The notes under the pieces were generated by a model. It made no database searches. It was given only the letters and a program-made list of their open reading frames with translations, and was not told where the DNA came from. From Mediterranea massiliensis (GTDB lineage Bacteria; Bacteroidota; Bacteroidia; Bacteroidales; Bacteroidaceae), in the NCBI GenBank assembly GCA_015060695.1, contig SUYA01000002.1, positions 248,001 through 312,000 of the forward strand: a stretch of DNA of 64,000 bases, written 5' to 3'. Positions 8,782 through 18,145 of the stretch are shown here, piece after piece (positions within the stretch are counted from its first letter, which is position 1; each line of letters opens with the position of its first letter). Position numbers and translations under genes: made by a program.

Positions 8782-9540
8782 TTATTTGCTTGTTTGTAGT
8801 CCACTGCGTTTACTACGGTTATAGCTTCGATATTCATCTAATTCTATTTCTACATCAGGCTCTATTAAATCCCCTTCTGGTGGAAGATGGAATTTTAGAT
8901 ACTTAATATTCAAGCCTCTATCAAGCCATTGTTGCTCGTAATATGTTTTTATACTGAGAATATCATCAGCCATACCAGAGTGATATAAATCTTCTGTCAT
9001 CACTTCTACCGGCATTTGGTTAGTTTCTACCATATACTTAGTATAAGTGAACATGAAGTTACTATCTGTTTTTAAATGTATTAAACCGTTAGGTTTCAAG
9101 AATCTGCGATAACGCTCCATAAAATAGGTCGAAGTAAGCCGCTTGGTCGCTTTTTTCATCTGAGGATCACTAAAGGTAAGCCAAATTTCACTGACTTCAT
9201 CTTTTGCAAAAAAACGATCAATGATTTCAATATTGGTGCGTAGAAAAGCTACATTAGTCATTCCGGCTTCATACGATTCCTTAGCACCACTCCACATTCG
9301 AGCACCTTTTATATCTACTCCAATAAAGTTTTTTTCAGGAAAAAGTTTACCAAGTCCTACGGTGTATTCACCACGGCCACATCCTAATTCCAATACAATG
9401 GGACGTTCATTCTTAAAGAATGATTTACCCCATTTACCTTTCATGTCAAACGAAACATTTTCCACGATCGAATAAGGATATTCGAAGACGTGTGGGAATT
9501 GAGCCATATCGGCAAATTTTGCTAATTTTCCTTTACCCAT
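8782..9540 (-). CDS. trmB: tRNA (guanine46-N7)-methyltransferase
   Basis: TrmB places m7G at position 46 of tRNA variable loops using S-adenosylmethionine. The 252-aa protein has the SAM motif [28 protein letters not shown], and the catalytic block [19 protein letters not shown] that replaces the common FPDPWpKxrHxkRR variant. The C-terminus is basic. It is directly upstream of mrp. Confidence 0.92.
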   Translation of the reverse strand: MGKGKLAKFADMAQFPHVFEYPYSIVENVSFDMKGKWGKSFFKNERPIVLELGCGRGEYTVGLGKLFPEKNFIGVDIKGARMWSGAKESYEAGMTNVAFLRTNIEIIDRFFAKDEVSEIWLTFSDPQMKKATKRLTSTYFMERYRRFLKPNGLIHLKTDSNFMFTYTKYMVETNQMPVEVMTEDLYHSGMADDILSIKTYYEQQWLDRGLNIKYLKFHLPPEGDLIEPDVEIELDEYRSYNRSKRSGLQTSK

Positions 9541-9574
9541 TATTGAGCATTATTTAAATTTATAAAATGTATTA

Positions 9575-10594
9575 CTACTCAACAATAGTCACCCAACCAT
9601 GTATATCCGGTTCATCACCATATTGGATAGCTCGCAGTTTATTATACAGCTTGGTACTTAGTGGCCCTGGTTTTCCATCCTTAGCAATAACATAAGAATG
9701 TCCGTTTTCAGGGTCATCAATACGCAAAATTGGACTAATAACGGCTGCTGTACCACAAGCACCTGCTTCCTCGAAGGTTACCAATTCTTCTTCAGGTATA
9801 GGACGACGTTCTACTGCCATACCCATATCTTCGGCCAACTGAATCAGACTTTTATTAGTTATAGAAGGTAAAATGGATGAAGAAAGAGGGGTTATATATG
9901 TATTGTTTTTGATACCAAAGAAATTGGCTGCACCACATTCATCAATGTATTTCTTTTCCTTGGCATCAAGATAAAACTCTGCCGAATAACCTGCTGCATG
10001 GGCTTCGTGACTAGCACGAAGACTAGCCGCATAGTTTCCACCAACCTTATAAATACCTGTACCTAACGGAGCAGCACGGTCATACTTACGAGTTATAACA
10101 TAAGGAGTTGCTGCAAAGCCGCCTTTAAAGTAAGGGCCTACTGGTGTTACAAATACAACAAACAAATATTCTGTAGCAGGTTTAACACCTACTTGAGCCG
10201 TTATGCCAATAAGCAATGGACGAATATACAAAGAGGCGCCACTTTCATAAGGAGGGATAAAACGCTCATTAAGTTTTACTGCCTTGCAAACAGCTTCTTT
10301 AAAACGTTCGGTAGGTAATTCAGGCATCATAATGCCGCGACAAGTAGATTGCAAACGAGCAGCATTCTCCTCTAAACGGAAAATACGTATTTTGCCGTCC
10401 TGTCCACGAAAAGCTTTTAAACCTTCAAATGCCTCTTGGCCATAATGCAAACAAGATGCTGCCATATGCATCGGGATAGTCTCTTCACTACAGATTTCTT
10501 GTTCTCCCCACTGACCGTTACGATAATAGATTCTCACGTTATAATCTGTCTTCATGTAATTGAATGACAGATTAGACCAATCAATTTCTTTCAT
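9575..10594 (-). CDS. ilvE: Branched-chain amino acid aminotransferase
   Basis: This PLP-dependent fold-IV transaminase performs the last step of Val, Leu and Ile synthesis and the first of their breakdown. The start is set at MKEIDWSNLSF (339 aa). The longer ORF-track version adds 34 residues that overlap xseB. Visible motifs are LHYGQEAFEGLKAFRG, the GTGIYKVGGNYAASL PLP-lysine region, EFYLDAKEKKYIDECGAANFF, and GTAAVISPI near the C-terminus. It has the longer bacterial class II length. Confidence 0.93.
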   Translation of the reverse strand: MKEIDWSNLSFNYMKTDYNVRIYYRNGQWGEQEICSEETIPMHMAASCLHYGQEAFEGLKAFRGQDGKIRIFRLEENAARLQSTCRGIMMPELPTERFKEAVCKAVKLNERFIPPYESGASLYIRPLLIGITAQVGVKPATEYLFVVFVTPVGPYFKGGFAATPYVITRKYDRAAPLGTGIYKVGGNYAASLRASHEAHAAGYSAEFYLDAKEKKYIDECGAANFFGIKNNTYITPLSSSILPSITNKSLIQLAEDMGMAVERRPIPEEELVTFEEAGACGTAAVISPILRIDDPENGHSYVIAKDGKPGPLSTKLYNKLRAIQYGDEPDIHGWVTIVE

Positions 10595-10646
10595 TATTAT
10601 ACTGTTTTTACAAATATTCATTCTACATTTTGTGCAAAAATAATGC

Positions 10647-10859
10647 TTATTTGTCAGATTCCTCCTTATCTGAGAGTATTTTTTCAATTTCAGCATCAGC
10701 TTTTGTTAACTTATCATTACAAAAAGCGATGAGGCGGTTGGCTTCTTTTATTTTATCGCTCAGCTGGTCTATTTCCAATTCATTATCATCTATCATCCGC
10801 ACAATTTCTTCCAATCGTCTAATTGCTTCCGAATAGGTCGGTTGTTTTTTTGTTGCCAT
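10647..10859 (-). CDS. xseB: Exodeoxyribonuclease VII small subunit
   Basis: XseB packs as helical hairpins along XseA to form the exonuclease VII complex, which degrades single-stranded DNA from both ends. This 70-aa version contains the family core YSEAIRRLEEIVRMIDDNELEIDQL followed by a helical, acidic tail. It lies 27 nt after xseA on the same strand, as is usual for the pair. Confidence 0.93.
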   Translation of the reverse strand: MATKKQPTYSEAIRRLEEIVRMIDDNELEIDQLSDKIKEANRLIAFCNDKLTKADAEIEKILSDKEESDK

Positions 10860-10886
10860 CTATATGATATGTTAATTAATAGTTTG

Positions 10887-12116
10887 TTATTTGACTACAG
10901 AAGTTATTTCTCCCTGATGCAAACGTGTAACAATTTCGTCACCCACATTCAACTGTGAAACATCTTTCACTATCTGCCCCTTTTTGAGTGTTATGCTATA
11001 ACCACGAGCTAATAGTTTTTCTGGTGAAGCACCTTGAATGCGTTGTTGCCATAATTCCAAACGATGACGCTGACGAAGTAGAGACGATTCTACTGAACGA
11101 GTTATATCTTTACGAATATTCAATATAGACAATTTACCCTCATTCAGACATCGAGATGCTACTATCGGAATAGTTTGACATGTTTCTGCTAAACGAAGTC
11201 GCTCTGTCTGCAACAAATAGCGAGTACTATCTTGTAACCGGCCAACTGTAGCTGTCAAAAGATTAGCAGCTTTGACCATACAATTTATCAGATATTCGGC
11301 AGCAGCCGTAGGAGTCTTAACTCTGGTATGTGACACAGAATCAAGTACTGTATCGTCACGTTCATGTCCAATACCCGTAATGATTGGCAGTGGGAATTGA
11401 GCACAAGTAGCAGCAAGCATATAAGTATCAAAATCGGCAAGGTCTGAAGTAGCTCCCCCACCTCTAATTATAACCACCACATCAAAGTCGTCTAATCGTT
11501 TATTGATAACATCGAAAGCAGACAATACCGATGACTCTACTTCTGTCCCTTGCATCATAGCCGGAAACAATTCTATCTTAAAGTAATAACCATAAATATT
11601 ATCTACTAATTGATGGAGAAAGTCACCATATCCGGCAGCTGTTGCCGATGAAATAACCGCAATTCGCTGTGGCAACATAGGCATGTGCAACTCTTTGTTC
11701 AATGTCAAAACCCCTTCAGCCTCCAATTGCATTAAAATTTCCTTGCGACGACGGGCTAAATCGCCTAAGGTATAAGAAGGATCGATGTCTAATACCGTCA
11801 AACTATAGCCATATAGTTCATGGAAATTAATAGCAACTTTTACTAAAACCTTAATACCTGCACAAAATAATTGGCCGGTAGTTTTTTCAAAATAAGGCTT
11901 CAGCAAACTGAAGATATTGGCCCATATCGTTCCTCTTGCTTTAGCAATCAGATTATTGTTTCGAGTATCTTTTTGAATAAATTCCAAGTAACAATGACCC
12001 GTACTGTTGGTACGTACATCACTCAACTCGGCCTGTATCCAATATTCAGTTGGTAAGGTTTCTTGCAAAGCTGTACGAACTAACGCATTAAGATCGTATA
12101 GTGTGAGTGCTTCCAT
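10887..12116 (-). CDS. xseA: Exodeoxyribonuclease VII large subunit
   Basis: This is the catalytic subunit of exonuclease VII. An N-terminal OB-fold (about 1-100, including WIQAELSDVRTNSTGHCYLEF) precedes the nuclease core. That core contains RIAVISSATAAGYGDFLHQL, VVIIRGGGATSDLADFDTY and ITGIGHERDDTVLDSVSHTRVKTPTAAAEYL. A helical region follows, then the C-terminal ARGYSITLKKGQIVKDVSQLNVGDEI segment. The track start is a TTG. The ATG at 12116 overlaps the TGA of the subtilase gene and gives 409 aa. Confidence 0.94.
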   Translation of the reverse strand: MEALTLYDLNALVRTALQETLPTEYWIQAELSDVRTNSTGHCYLEFIQKDTRNNNLIAKARGTIWANIFSLLKPYFEKTTGQLFCAGIKVLVKVAINFHELYGYSLTVLDIDPSYTLGDLARRRKEILMQLEAEGVLTLNKELHMPMLPQRIAVISSATAAGYGDFLHQLVDNIYGYYFKIELFPAMMQGTEVESSVLSAFDVINKRLDDFDVVVIIRGGGATSDLADFDTYMLAATCAQFPLPIITGIGHERDDTVLDSVSHTRVKTPTAAAEYLINCMVKAANLLTATVGRLQDSTRYLLQTERLRLAETCQTIPIVASRCLNEGKLSILNIRKDITRSVESSLLRQRHRLELWQQRIQGASPEKLLARGYSITLKKGQIVKDVSQLNVGDEIVTRLHQGEITSVVK

Positions 12117-13471
12117 CAATGATTCTGTTCATAGGCTTTCCACATATCGGGAATGCCATATCCATATACATTGTCTGGGTATTCTGAACGATCGCCCACA
12201 CTACGCACCAATTCTATAAGTTGTTTGGCTGTCAGTTGAGGGCAGGCTTGCCATAGACATGTCACCATACCGCACATAATAGGCGAAGCGAATGAAGTTC
12301 CGTTTGCGCGTCCTTGATTTCCATTGGTACGCATTACATCAGAGCCAAGTCCTACGGCTACGACATCGGGCTTAATACGTCCATCAGCAGTAGTACCGAT
12401 AGAGGAGAAAGGAGCCAGTTCGCCTTTTTTATCTATGGCACCAACAGTTAATACATTTTCGGCATCGCCCGGAGGAGTAATTTTCTTCCAAGCACTCATG
12501 CCCGAATTACCGGCACTGCAAACCAGCACCATTCCTTTATCAGCCATACGGGCAGCTTGCCGAGACATCAAAGCAAAACGGCCATCTAAATCACGCAAAT
12601 GATAGTTTTTTGTTTTATCATCAAAGGCGTAATAGCCCAATGATGTATTAACTACGTCTACACCTACACTATCGGCAAATTCAACTGCTGCGGCCCAATA
12701 GTCTTGCTCTACCAAGTGTTCACTGTATGCATCTTCCGAACGAAGGAGCCAAAACGACGCTTCAGGAGCTGTACCTACCATTACACCGGGTTGATTCATA
12801 GCAATACAAGAGAGAACACCCGTTCCATGGCTATCTTCGGCAAAGATATCTGAACTCGGATTTACAAAATCTTTTGTACCCAGAATATGGATGTTTTGCA
12901 TAGAAGCTACCTTATCTACATTGTGGAAACCGGCATCAATGACTGCAATAGTCATTCCTTTTCCTCGAAATCCTGCTTCATGCAATTTATCTGCCTTGCT
13001 AAGTTGTATTTGAGTAATAGCCGGACCGTAAATCGTATCTTTATAAACTTTAGGTTCGTTAATAAGTGAGTCACGAGTGGTTCTGAATTGTTTGCCACGA
13101 GGAGATGTCCATACTTTCTCTACCTCACGAACAAACGGTAAGGCTGCTATGCGATCTATAAGGGTAGAATCGTTGCACGAAACCGTTACAAAATTATCCC
13201 ATTTACCGGTTACAACGATGTTCACTCCCTGCTTACGAATGGCATCAATATAGGTTGCACATACAGGCAGGTCGGTCGAATCGATAGCAAGTCCTTGGCG
13301 CTTACGACGTTCAATAGCTTTTTCCGAAAGGTACTTTTCGGGTTTTTCTAATGAATAGATAGTAGGTAATTTGTCTGTCAAACTGATACGATACTTCAAA
13401 GAGTCTTGGTTGGCCATAGAGGTGGTTGCAATCAAAACCATGACAAGGAGTGAGAAAAGTTTCTTTTTCAT
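12116..13471 (-). CDS. Secreted S8-family subtilisin-like serine protease
   Basis: This 451-aa secreted protease has a Sec signal (MKKKLFSLLVMVLIATTSMA). A propeptide-like region (about 25-145) includes YLSEKAIERRKRQGLAID. The catalytic triad is intact: Asp in IAVIDAGFHN (about 179), His in EDSHGTGVLS (about 215) and Ser in ANGTSFASPIMCG (about 390), with the oxyanion Asn in VCSAGNSGMSAW. The end of the protein fits S8 peptidases of Bacteroidales that lack a T9SS tail. It sits between mnmA and xseA, with a 1-nt overlap with xseA that looks like operon packing rather than shared function. Confidence 0.92.
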   Translation of the reverse strand: MKKKLFSLLVMVLIATTSMANQDSLKYRISLTDKLPTIYSLEKPEKYLSEKAIERRKRQGLAIDSTDLPVCATYIDAIRKQGVNIVVTGKWDNFVTVSCNDSTLIDRIAALPFVREVEKVWTSPRGKQFRTTRDSLINEPKVYKDTIYGPAITQIQLSKADKLHEAGFRGKGMTIAVIDAGFHNVDKVASMQNIHILGTKDFVNPSSDIFAEDSHGTGVLSCIAMNQPGVMVGTAPEASFWLLRSEDAYSEHLVEQDYWAAAVEFADSVGVDVVNTSLGYYAFDDKTKNYHLRDLDGRFALMSRQAARMADKGMVLVCSAGNSGMSAWKKITPPGDAENVLTVGAIDKKGELAPFSSIGTTADGRIKPDVVAVGLGSDVMRTNGNQGRANGTSFASPIMCGMVTCLWQACPQLTAKQLIELVRSVGDRSEYPDNVYGYGIPDMWKAYEQNH

Positions 13472-13480
13472 GTTCTTATA

Positions 13481-14560
13481 CTATAATTGTTCATTAATAT
13501 ACATTGCTATGCCGCGCTGAGAAGCAATGAAAGCTCCTCCTACCATACGGTTACCTTGATAAAAAACGGCCGACTGACCCGGTGTAACAGCAGATGCTTC
13601 TTCTCGAAAATGTACTAACAATCGACCATCGTCTATAGGACGCACATCACAAGGAATAGGACGACTACGGTAACGAATACGCACGGATAAATCAGCCAAC
13701 CCTACAAAATCCATTTGATTAGGGAAGAAAGGTTGCTCCACTAACATATAGTAAGTTTTCAGTTGTTCGGCATCACCCAACATTACTGTGTTTTTCTGCG
13801 GATTTATTTTAAGCACATATGCAGGCTTTCCTAATGCTATTTCCAATCCTTTACGCTGGCCGATAGTATAATAAGGGAAGCCTTTATGTTCACCCAACTT
13901 CACTCCTGCTGAGTTAACAAACCAACCTCGTCCTATCTGTTCGTCTATTTGGGGGGAATATTGCCGCAAAAAGTCGCGATAATCTCCTTGAATGAAACAC
14001 ACTTCCATACTTTCTCCTTCTTCGGCTTTTAATGAATATCCTTTCGACTTCAAATAATCGCGAACTTGCAATTTTGTAAAAGTGCCTAAGGGAAAGATGC
14101 AACGACGCAATACATCTTGCGAGAGTTGCCAAAGGAAGTAGGATTGGTCTTTTTTCTCATCCTCGCCTACTGCAATATAGACTGTATCACCCTCTTCCTC
14201 CAAACGACTGTAGTGGCCGGTAGCTATATAAGTACAATCCAAACGGTCGGCCCATTGGGTAAGGATACGGAATTTGAAGCGAGGATTACAGATGACACAT
14301 GGATTTGGGGTACGTCCGTTACAATATTCATCTATAAAGTTCTGTACTACCACTTGACGAAAGGCTTCGCGCTCATCTACAATGTAGTGTTCAATATTCA
14401 TTTGTTCAGCCAAACGACGTGCTTCAACCGGCTTTTCACCCCACACCCACATAGTCAAGCCCACAACATCATAGCCCTGTTCTTGCAACATTAAGCAGGT
14501 GGCAGTACTATCAATACCCCCACTCATCCCTACCAACACTCTGTTTCCTTTATGCTCCAT
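13481..14560 (-). CDS. mnmA: tRNA-specific 2-thiouridylase MnmA
   Basis: MnmA thiolates U34 of Lys, Glu and Gln tRNAs. The PP-loop [13 protein letters not shown] starts the protein. The two catalytic cysteines lie in [14 protein letters not shown] and [17 protein letters not shown], and the central [17 protein letters not shown] block is intact. A TATATTTG promoter box at 14584-14591 would put the transcript start within a few bases of the track ATG (14575). The ATG at 14560 (MEHKGNRVL, 359 aa) is therefore the likelier start. Bacteroidales often carry a second mnmA paralogue, which is not in this window. Confidence 0.9.
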   Translation of the reverse strand: MEHKGNRVLVGMSGGIDSTATCLMLQEQGYDVVGLTMWVWGEKPVEARRLAEQMNIEHYIVDEREAFRQVVVQNFIDEYCNGRTPNPCVICNPRFKFRILTQWADRLDCTYIATGHYSRLEEEGDTVYIAVGEDEKKDQSYFLWQLSQDVLRRCIFPLGTFTKLQVRDYLKSKGYSLKAEEGESMEVCFIQGDYRDFLRQYSPQIDEQIGRGWFVNSAGVKLGEHKGFPYYTIGQRKGLEIALGKPAYVLKINPQKNTVMLGDAEQLKTYYMLVEQPFFPNQMDFVGLADLSVRIRYRSRPIPCDVRPIDDGRLLVHFREEASAVTPGQSAVFYQGNRMVGGAFIASQRGIAMYINEQL

Positions 14561-14575
14561 TCTTGCATTATTCAT

Positions 14576-15169
14576 TCGGGAAGCAAATATACAACATTTC
14601 GCTTGATATAAGTAGAATTTTCCTATAAATAATTTAAGTTTCGCAAGTAAAGAAAGTATAGTTTTTGGTGCTGTATATCACAGAAAAAATGAATCGCTTT
14701 CAGAGTCACTAAGTAGTACTTAATCCTAATAGCAATGAGCCAAATAGATTAGCAATCGAAGGATTTTTCCATCTACCTGATTTACCTATAGGTAGAAGAG
14801 CAACTACCTATAAGTAGTGAGCCAACTACCTATAGGTAATCGACTAACTACCTATAGGTAGATGAATAACTTGATATAGACAATCTAAATATTTAATTAT
14901 CAACATATTAGAATCATCACAAGTTAAACACACAAACACTACAGCAAAACCATTTGCATGCTAACTAAATGTAACGCATGTTCGTCATAAAAACAGACGT
15001 TTTCTTATGGCCTTTGATTTTCTTTCAAAAGAGTAACCCATGCAGCTTGCGAAACTTAAATACATAACATTTGTTAGCTATAAGAGTTATCATGCAAATC
15101 AATATCTATGAAAGAATAAAATCTGTACATTACAATCCTATAATTAAGACTCTCAAATGATTACTCTTA
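14576..15169. other. 594-bp gene-poor spacer with a palindrome array
   Basis: There is no convincing gene between mnmA and the DUF1232 gene. The left 20 nt hold the mnmA promoter box, and the phased CTACCTATAGGTAG array occupies 14782-14861. The remainder is AT-rich with no conserved hairpin that I can see. A 22-codon ORF at 15092-15160 (+) is too short to call. Confidence 0.75.
14782..14861. repeat. 22-bp phased array of CTACCTATAGGTAG palindromes
   Basis: Four copies of a 14-bp palindrome, consensus CTACCTA|TAGGTAG, have centres at 14788.5, 14810.5, 14832.5 and 14854.5, exactly 22 bp apart. Copy 2 has one changed base (CTACCTATAAGTAG), and copies 1 and 3 each have one changed end base. The three 8-bp spacers (aagagcaa, tgagccaa, tcgactaa) are weakly similar. 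It lies about 220 bp upstream of mnmA. Function is unknown; the fixed two-turn pitch suggests cooperative protein binding on one DNA face. Confidence 0.88.
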
Positions 15170-15571
15170 CTATTTTTGCTTCGATTTATCCACCTCCTCC
15201 AAAAGAGTATCATCGTAATTCCCCAACCAATCGTATAACTTCATACGAGCTTTTTCCTTAATAGCAGGTGTTATATTGATCCATACAGCATGAAGTGCCC
15301 AGAGCAATGCCGAAAAGTCATCAGTATATCCAATTATAGGAAATACATCGGGCAAAAGATCGAGCGGCAATATAAAATAGCCCAATGCACCATATATCTT
15401 GGCTTTATCTGCCTTAGGTACATCGGGTGATTGCAACACATAATAAAGTAATAATACAGCATAAAGAGGACGCGCACCGGCTTTACGACCGGTGCGTTTT
15501 ATCTTTGTCCACAAATGGTTTTCATCATAATGTTTTGCGTAACTTTCAATATTCTTCGGTTGTCGTTTCAT
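15170..15571 (-). CDS. DUF1232 (YkvA-like) small membrane protein
   Basis: This is a 133-aa protein of the DUF1232/YkvA family, whose role is unknown. The family core KIYGALGYFILPLDLLPDVFPIIGYTDDFSALLWAL spans about residues 67-105 and includes one hydrophobic segment. The track start is a TTG, and the ATG at 15571 (MKRQPKNIE) is preferred. It lies 53 nt after pstB on the same strand, where many bacteria have phoU, so it may be the distal gene of the pst transcript. Confidence 0.82.
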   Translation of the reverse strand: MKRQPKNIESYAKHYDENHLWTKIKRTGRKAGARPLYAVLLLYYVLQSPDVPKADKAKIYGALGYFILPLDLLPDVFPIIGYTDDFSALLWALHAVWINITPAIKEKARMKLYDWLGNYDDTLLEEVDKSKQK

Positions 15572-15624
15572 AGAGGGCAAAGCTACAAAACTTTATTGAA
15601 ACCGCAAGAAAAAGCAAGCAAAAC

Positions 15625-16392
15625 TTATCCCATCTTACCTGTCAGATAGGCACGAGTACGCTCGTCTGTAGATTGAGAGAACATGGAAATAGTATCGTCA
15701 TACTCAATCAAATCACCCAAATACATAAACATTGAACGAGAAGAGATGCGCTTAGCCTGCCCCATATTATGAGTCACTATCAGAATAGTAACCTCACTCT
15801 TCAGTTGCATCAATAATTCCTCTATATGTTTGGTAGCAATAGGATCAAGTGCCGATGTAGGCTCGTCCATCAACAACACATCGGGCTTCAAAGCCAAGGC
15901 GCGAGCAATACAAAGACGCTGTTGCTGACCACCCGAAAGGAAAGTTCCTTTCTTATTGAGCACATCTTTCACTTCATCCCACAAAGAAACGTTGCGCAGA
16001 CAACGCTCTACCACCTCATCTTTTTGACTTCGAGACAAACGAATACCATTCAACATATAACCGGCAAGCACATTGTCGTAAATACTCATTGTGGGAAACG
16101 GATTGGGGCGTTGAAAAACCATACCGATACGACGGCGTACATCAATAGCCTCCATACGCAGAATATCTTCTCCATTCAACAAGATTTCACCTTCAACATG
16201 AATATTCGGATACAATTCATGCATTCGATTGACAGCACGAAGCAAGGTACTCTTTCCACATCCTGAAGGTCCCATAATGGCTGTTATAGTATTCGACTCA
16301 ATAGAAGCAGAGACATCCCTTACCGCTTTACGATCTTGAGTATAAGAGATAGAAACATTCTTGAACTCTAAAACAGGATTCATTATTTCCAT
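15625..16392 (-). CDS. pstB: Phosphate ABC transporter ATP-binding protein
   Basis: PstB is the ATPase of the high-affinity phosphate importer. In order it has Walker A GPSGCGKST, Q-loop GMVFQRPNPFP, ABC signature LSGGQQQR, Walker B VLLMDEPTSALDP and switch His in LIVTHNMGQA. The 255-aa length is typical. Its start overlaps the pstA stop. Starts at 16392 (MEIMNP) and 16383 (MNPVLEF) are both possible. Confidence 0.96.
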   Translation of the reverse strand: MEIMNPVLEFKNVSISYTQDRKAVRDVSASIESNTITAIMGPSGCGKSTLLRAVNRMHELYPNIHVEGEILLNGEDILRMEAIDVRRRIGMVFQRPNPFPTMSIYDNVLAGYMLNGIRLSRSQKDEVVERCLRNVSLWDEVKDVLNKKGTFLSGGQQQRLCIARALALKPDVLLMDEPTSALDPIATKHIEELLMQLKSEVTILIVTHNMGQAKRISSRSMFMYLGDLIEYDDTISMFSQSTDERTRAYLTGKMG

Positions 16393-17246
16393 TTTTTAGC
16401 AATAATTTTAGCAATGATATTTAAAAACAATACAAACAACAATAGGAAGAGTGAAGCTCCCCAAATAAGATCTTGCAGATTAGGATCATTAAAAAACTCC
16501 CAAATCAGCAAAGGCACAGCCGCCATGGGTTGATCTACATCCCAACGAACTATGGAACAACCTAATGCCGTGAACATAAGCGGAGCCGTCTCACCAATAA
16601 CACGAGAAACAGCCAGCAATACACCAGTAAAAATACCACTAAATGCCGATGGCAACATGACATGCATCACCACACGAGAATAGCTACCACCCAAGGCCAA
16701 TCCTGCTTCCTTCAATGAGACAGGAAGAATTTTCATCGTCTCCTCGGTAGAGCGAATAATAAGAGGAAGCATCATGATAAACAATGCCACACTACCCGCA
16801 ATGGCAGAATAACCACGCATCGGAACTACCACCCAAATATAGGTAACGATACCAATGATTACAGATGGGGTACCCTGAAGCAAATCGGTCAGATAACTAA
16901 CAAATTGAGAAAAACGCCTCTTGCGATTTTCTGCCAAATAAATACCACATAAAATACCTATAGGAACTGCTAACATTGATGCCATAGAGAGCATTAACAA
17001 CGTACCTACTATACCATTGGCTATACCCCCGGGAATAGATTCACCGGCAGCAACAGCCTGCATAGCTTTATAAGCAGTAGGTGTAGCTTCGGTAAAGAAA
17101 GACCAATTCAATTGATGCCACCCGCGCACTAATACTTCGCCCAAAATAGCCAATAAAGGTACAGATGTTAATGCCGCAAAAAAACAAACTACGACATACA
17201 CCAAACGATTAACATACACACGACGTTTCACAGAAATTTCTTGCAT
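16383..17246 (-). CDS. pstA: Phosphate ABC transporter permease PstA
   Basis: This is an inner-membrane permease subunit that pairs with PstC. It is 287 aa from the ATG at 17246 (MQEISVKRRVY); the track start is a TTG overlapping pstC. It has about six membrane segments. The cytoplasmic EAA-like loop (LKEAGLALGGSYSRVVMHVMLPSAFSGI) and VSRVIGETAPLMFTA are typical of PstA. Confidence 0.95.
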   Translation of the reverse strand: MQEISVKRRVYVNRLVYVVVCFFAALTSVPLLAILGEVLVRGWHQLNWSFFTEATPTAYKAMQAVAAGESIPGGIANGIVGTLLMLSMASMLAVPIGILCGIYLAENRKRRFSQFVSYLTDLLQGTPSVIIGIVTYIWVVVPMRGYSAIAGSVALFIMMLPLIIRSTEETMKILPVSLKEAGLALGGSYSRVVMHVMLPSAFSGIFTGVLLAVSRVIGETAPLMFTALGCSIVRWDVDQPMAAVPLLIWEFFNDPNLQDLIWGASLFLLLFVLFLNIIAKIIAKKWK

Positions 17247-17272
17247 TTTTCTTTCTATTTTTAGGATACAAA

Positions 17273-18130
17273 TCAACTGATACGAGCCCGTTTTATCAAC
17301 ATCTTACCTAATAAATTTACCACAGCTGTGATAAAAAACAGCATCAAGGCTATGGCTATCAATGATGAAAGGCGTAAGCCATCGGCCTCACCAAACTGAT
17401 TGGCTATAATACTTGCCATGGTATTACCGGTTTCAGTCAACGAACGAGGCATCTGATTTGTATTTCCTATCAGCATTGTAACTGTCATCGTTTCCCCCAA
17501 GGCACGCCCAATCGCCAAAATATAAGAAGAAAAAATACCCGAACCGGCAACCGGGAATATCACCCAACGAATCACTTCAGCACGGGTAGCTCCTAAGCTA
17601 TAGGCTCCTTCTTTCAAATCAGCAGGTATCATTTTAATAAATTCGGCACTAAGCGATGCTGCATATGGTACAATCATTATAGCCAACACTAAAGCAGCTG
17701 TCAAAATACCCAATCCTTGAGAAGAGATTCCCAAAGACATAATAAGTGGACGAAGCAAATAAAAGCCCCATAATCCATAAATTATAGAAGGAATACCAGC
17801 CAATAAGTCGGTTATTGTACCCAACAATGAAGCAACTTTCTTTCCCTTAAAATATTCACCCACAAACAATGCTACAGGCAAAGAAAAAGGAATGCAGAAA
17901 AACAATGCCAACAAGGTAGTTAGCAAAGTACCTGTCACAAATGGCAATGCACCATACTGCTCATTACCCGGAGTATAACTCCATTCAGAAGAAAATAAAA
18001 AACGAAAGAAGCCAAAATGAGTCAAAGCCGGCGAAGCAACCGACACTAACGAATAGATAACTCCGCCGCAAACCATAGGTATCACAAAGGCTGCAACAAA
18101 TAAAATTGTCTTGAAAACCTTATCATTCAT
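17273..18130 (-). CDS. pstC: Phosphate ABC transporter permease PstC
   Basis: This 285-aa permease is the partner of PstA. Membrane segments include ILFVAAFVIPMVCGGVIYSLV near the N-terminus. The coupling loop LKEGAYSLGATRAEVIRWVIFPVAGSGI and the following AIGRALGETMTVTMLIGN are diagnostic of PstC. It follows pstS after 15 nt and is cotranscribed with it. Confidence 0.95.
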   Translation of the reverse strand: MNDKVFKTILFVAAFVIPMVCGGVIYSLVSVASPALTHFGFFRFLFSSEWSYTPGNEQYGALPFVTGTLLTTLLALFFCIPFSLPVALFVGEYFKGKKVASLLGTITDLLAGIPSIIYGLWGFYLLRPLIMSLGISSQGLGILTAALVLAIMIVPYAASLSAEFIKMIPADLKEGAYSLGATRAEVIRWVIFPVAGSGIFSSYILAIGRALGETMTVTMLIGNTNQMPRSLTETGNTMASIIANQFGEADGLRLSSLIAIALMLFFITAVVNLLGKMLIKRARIS

Positions 18131-18145
18131 GCTGCCTAAAACAAA

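Noticed and set aside
36-14861. Palindrome arrays as CRISPR loci
   Set aside because: The units are 14-17 bp with 7-8 bp spacers, far below CRISPR repeat and spacer lengths, and there are no cas genes in the window.
15092-15160. 22-codon ORF MQINIYERIKSVHY...
   Set aside because: It has no promoter box, no known relatives and is too short to support from sequence alone.
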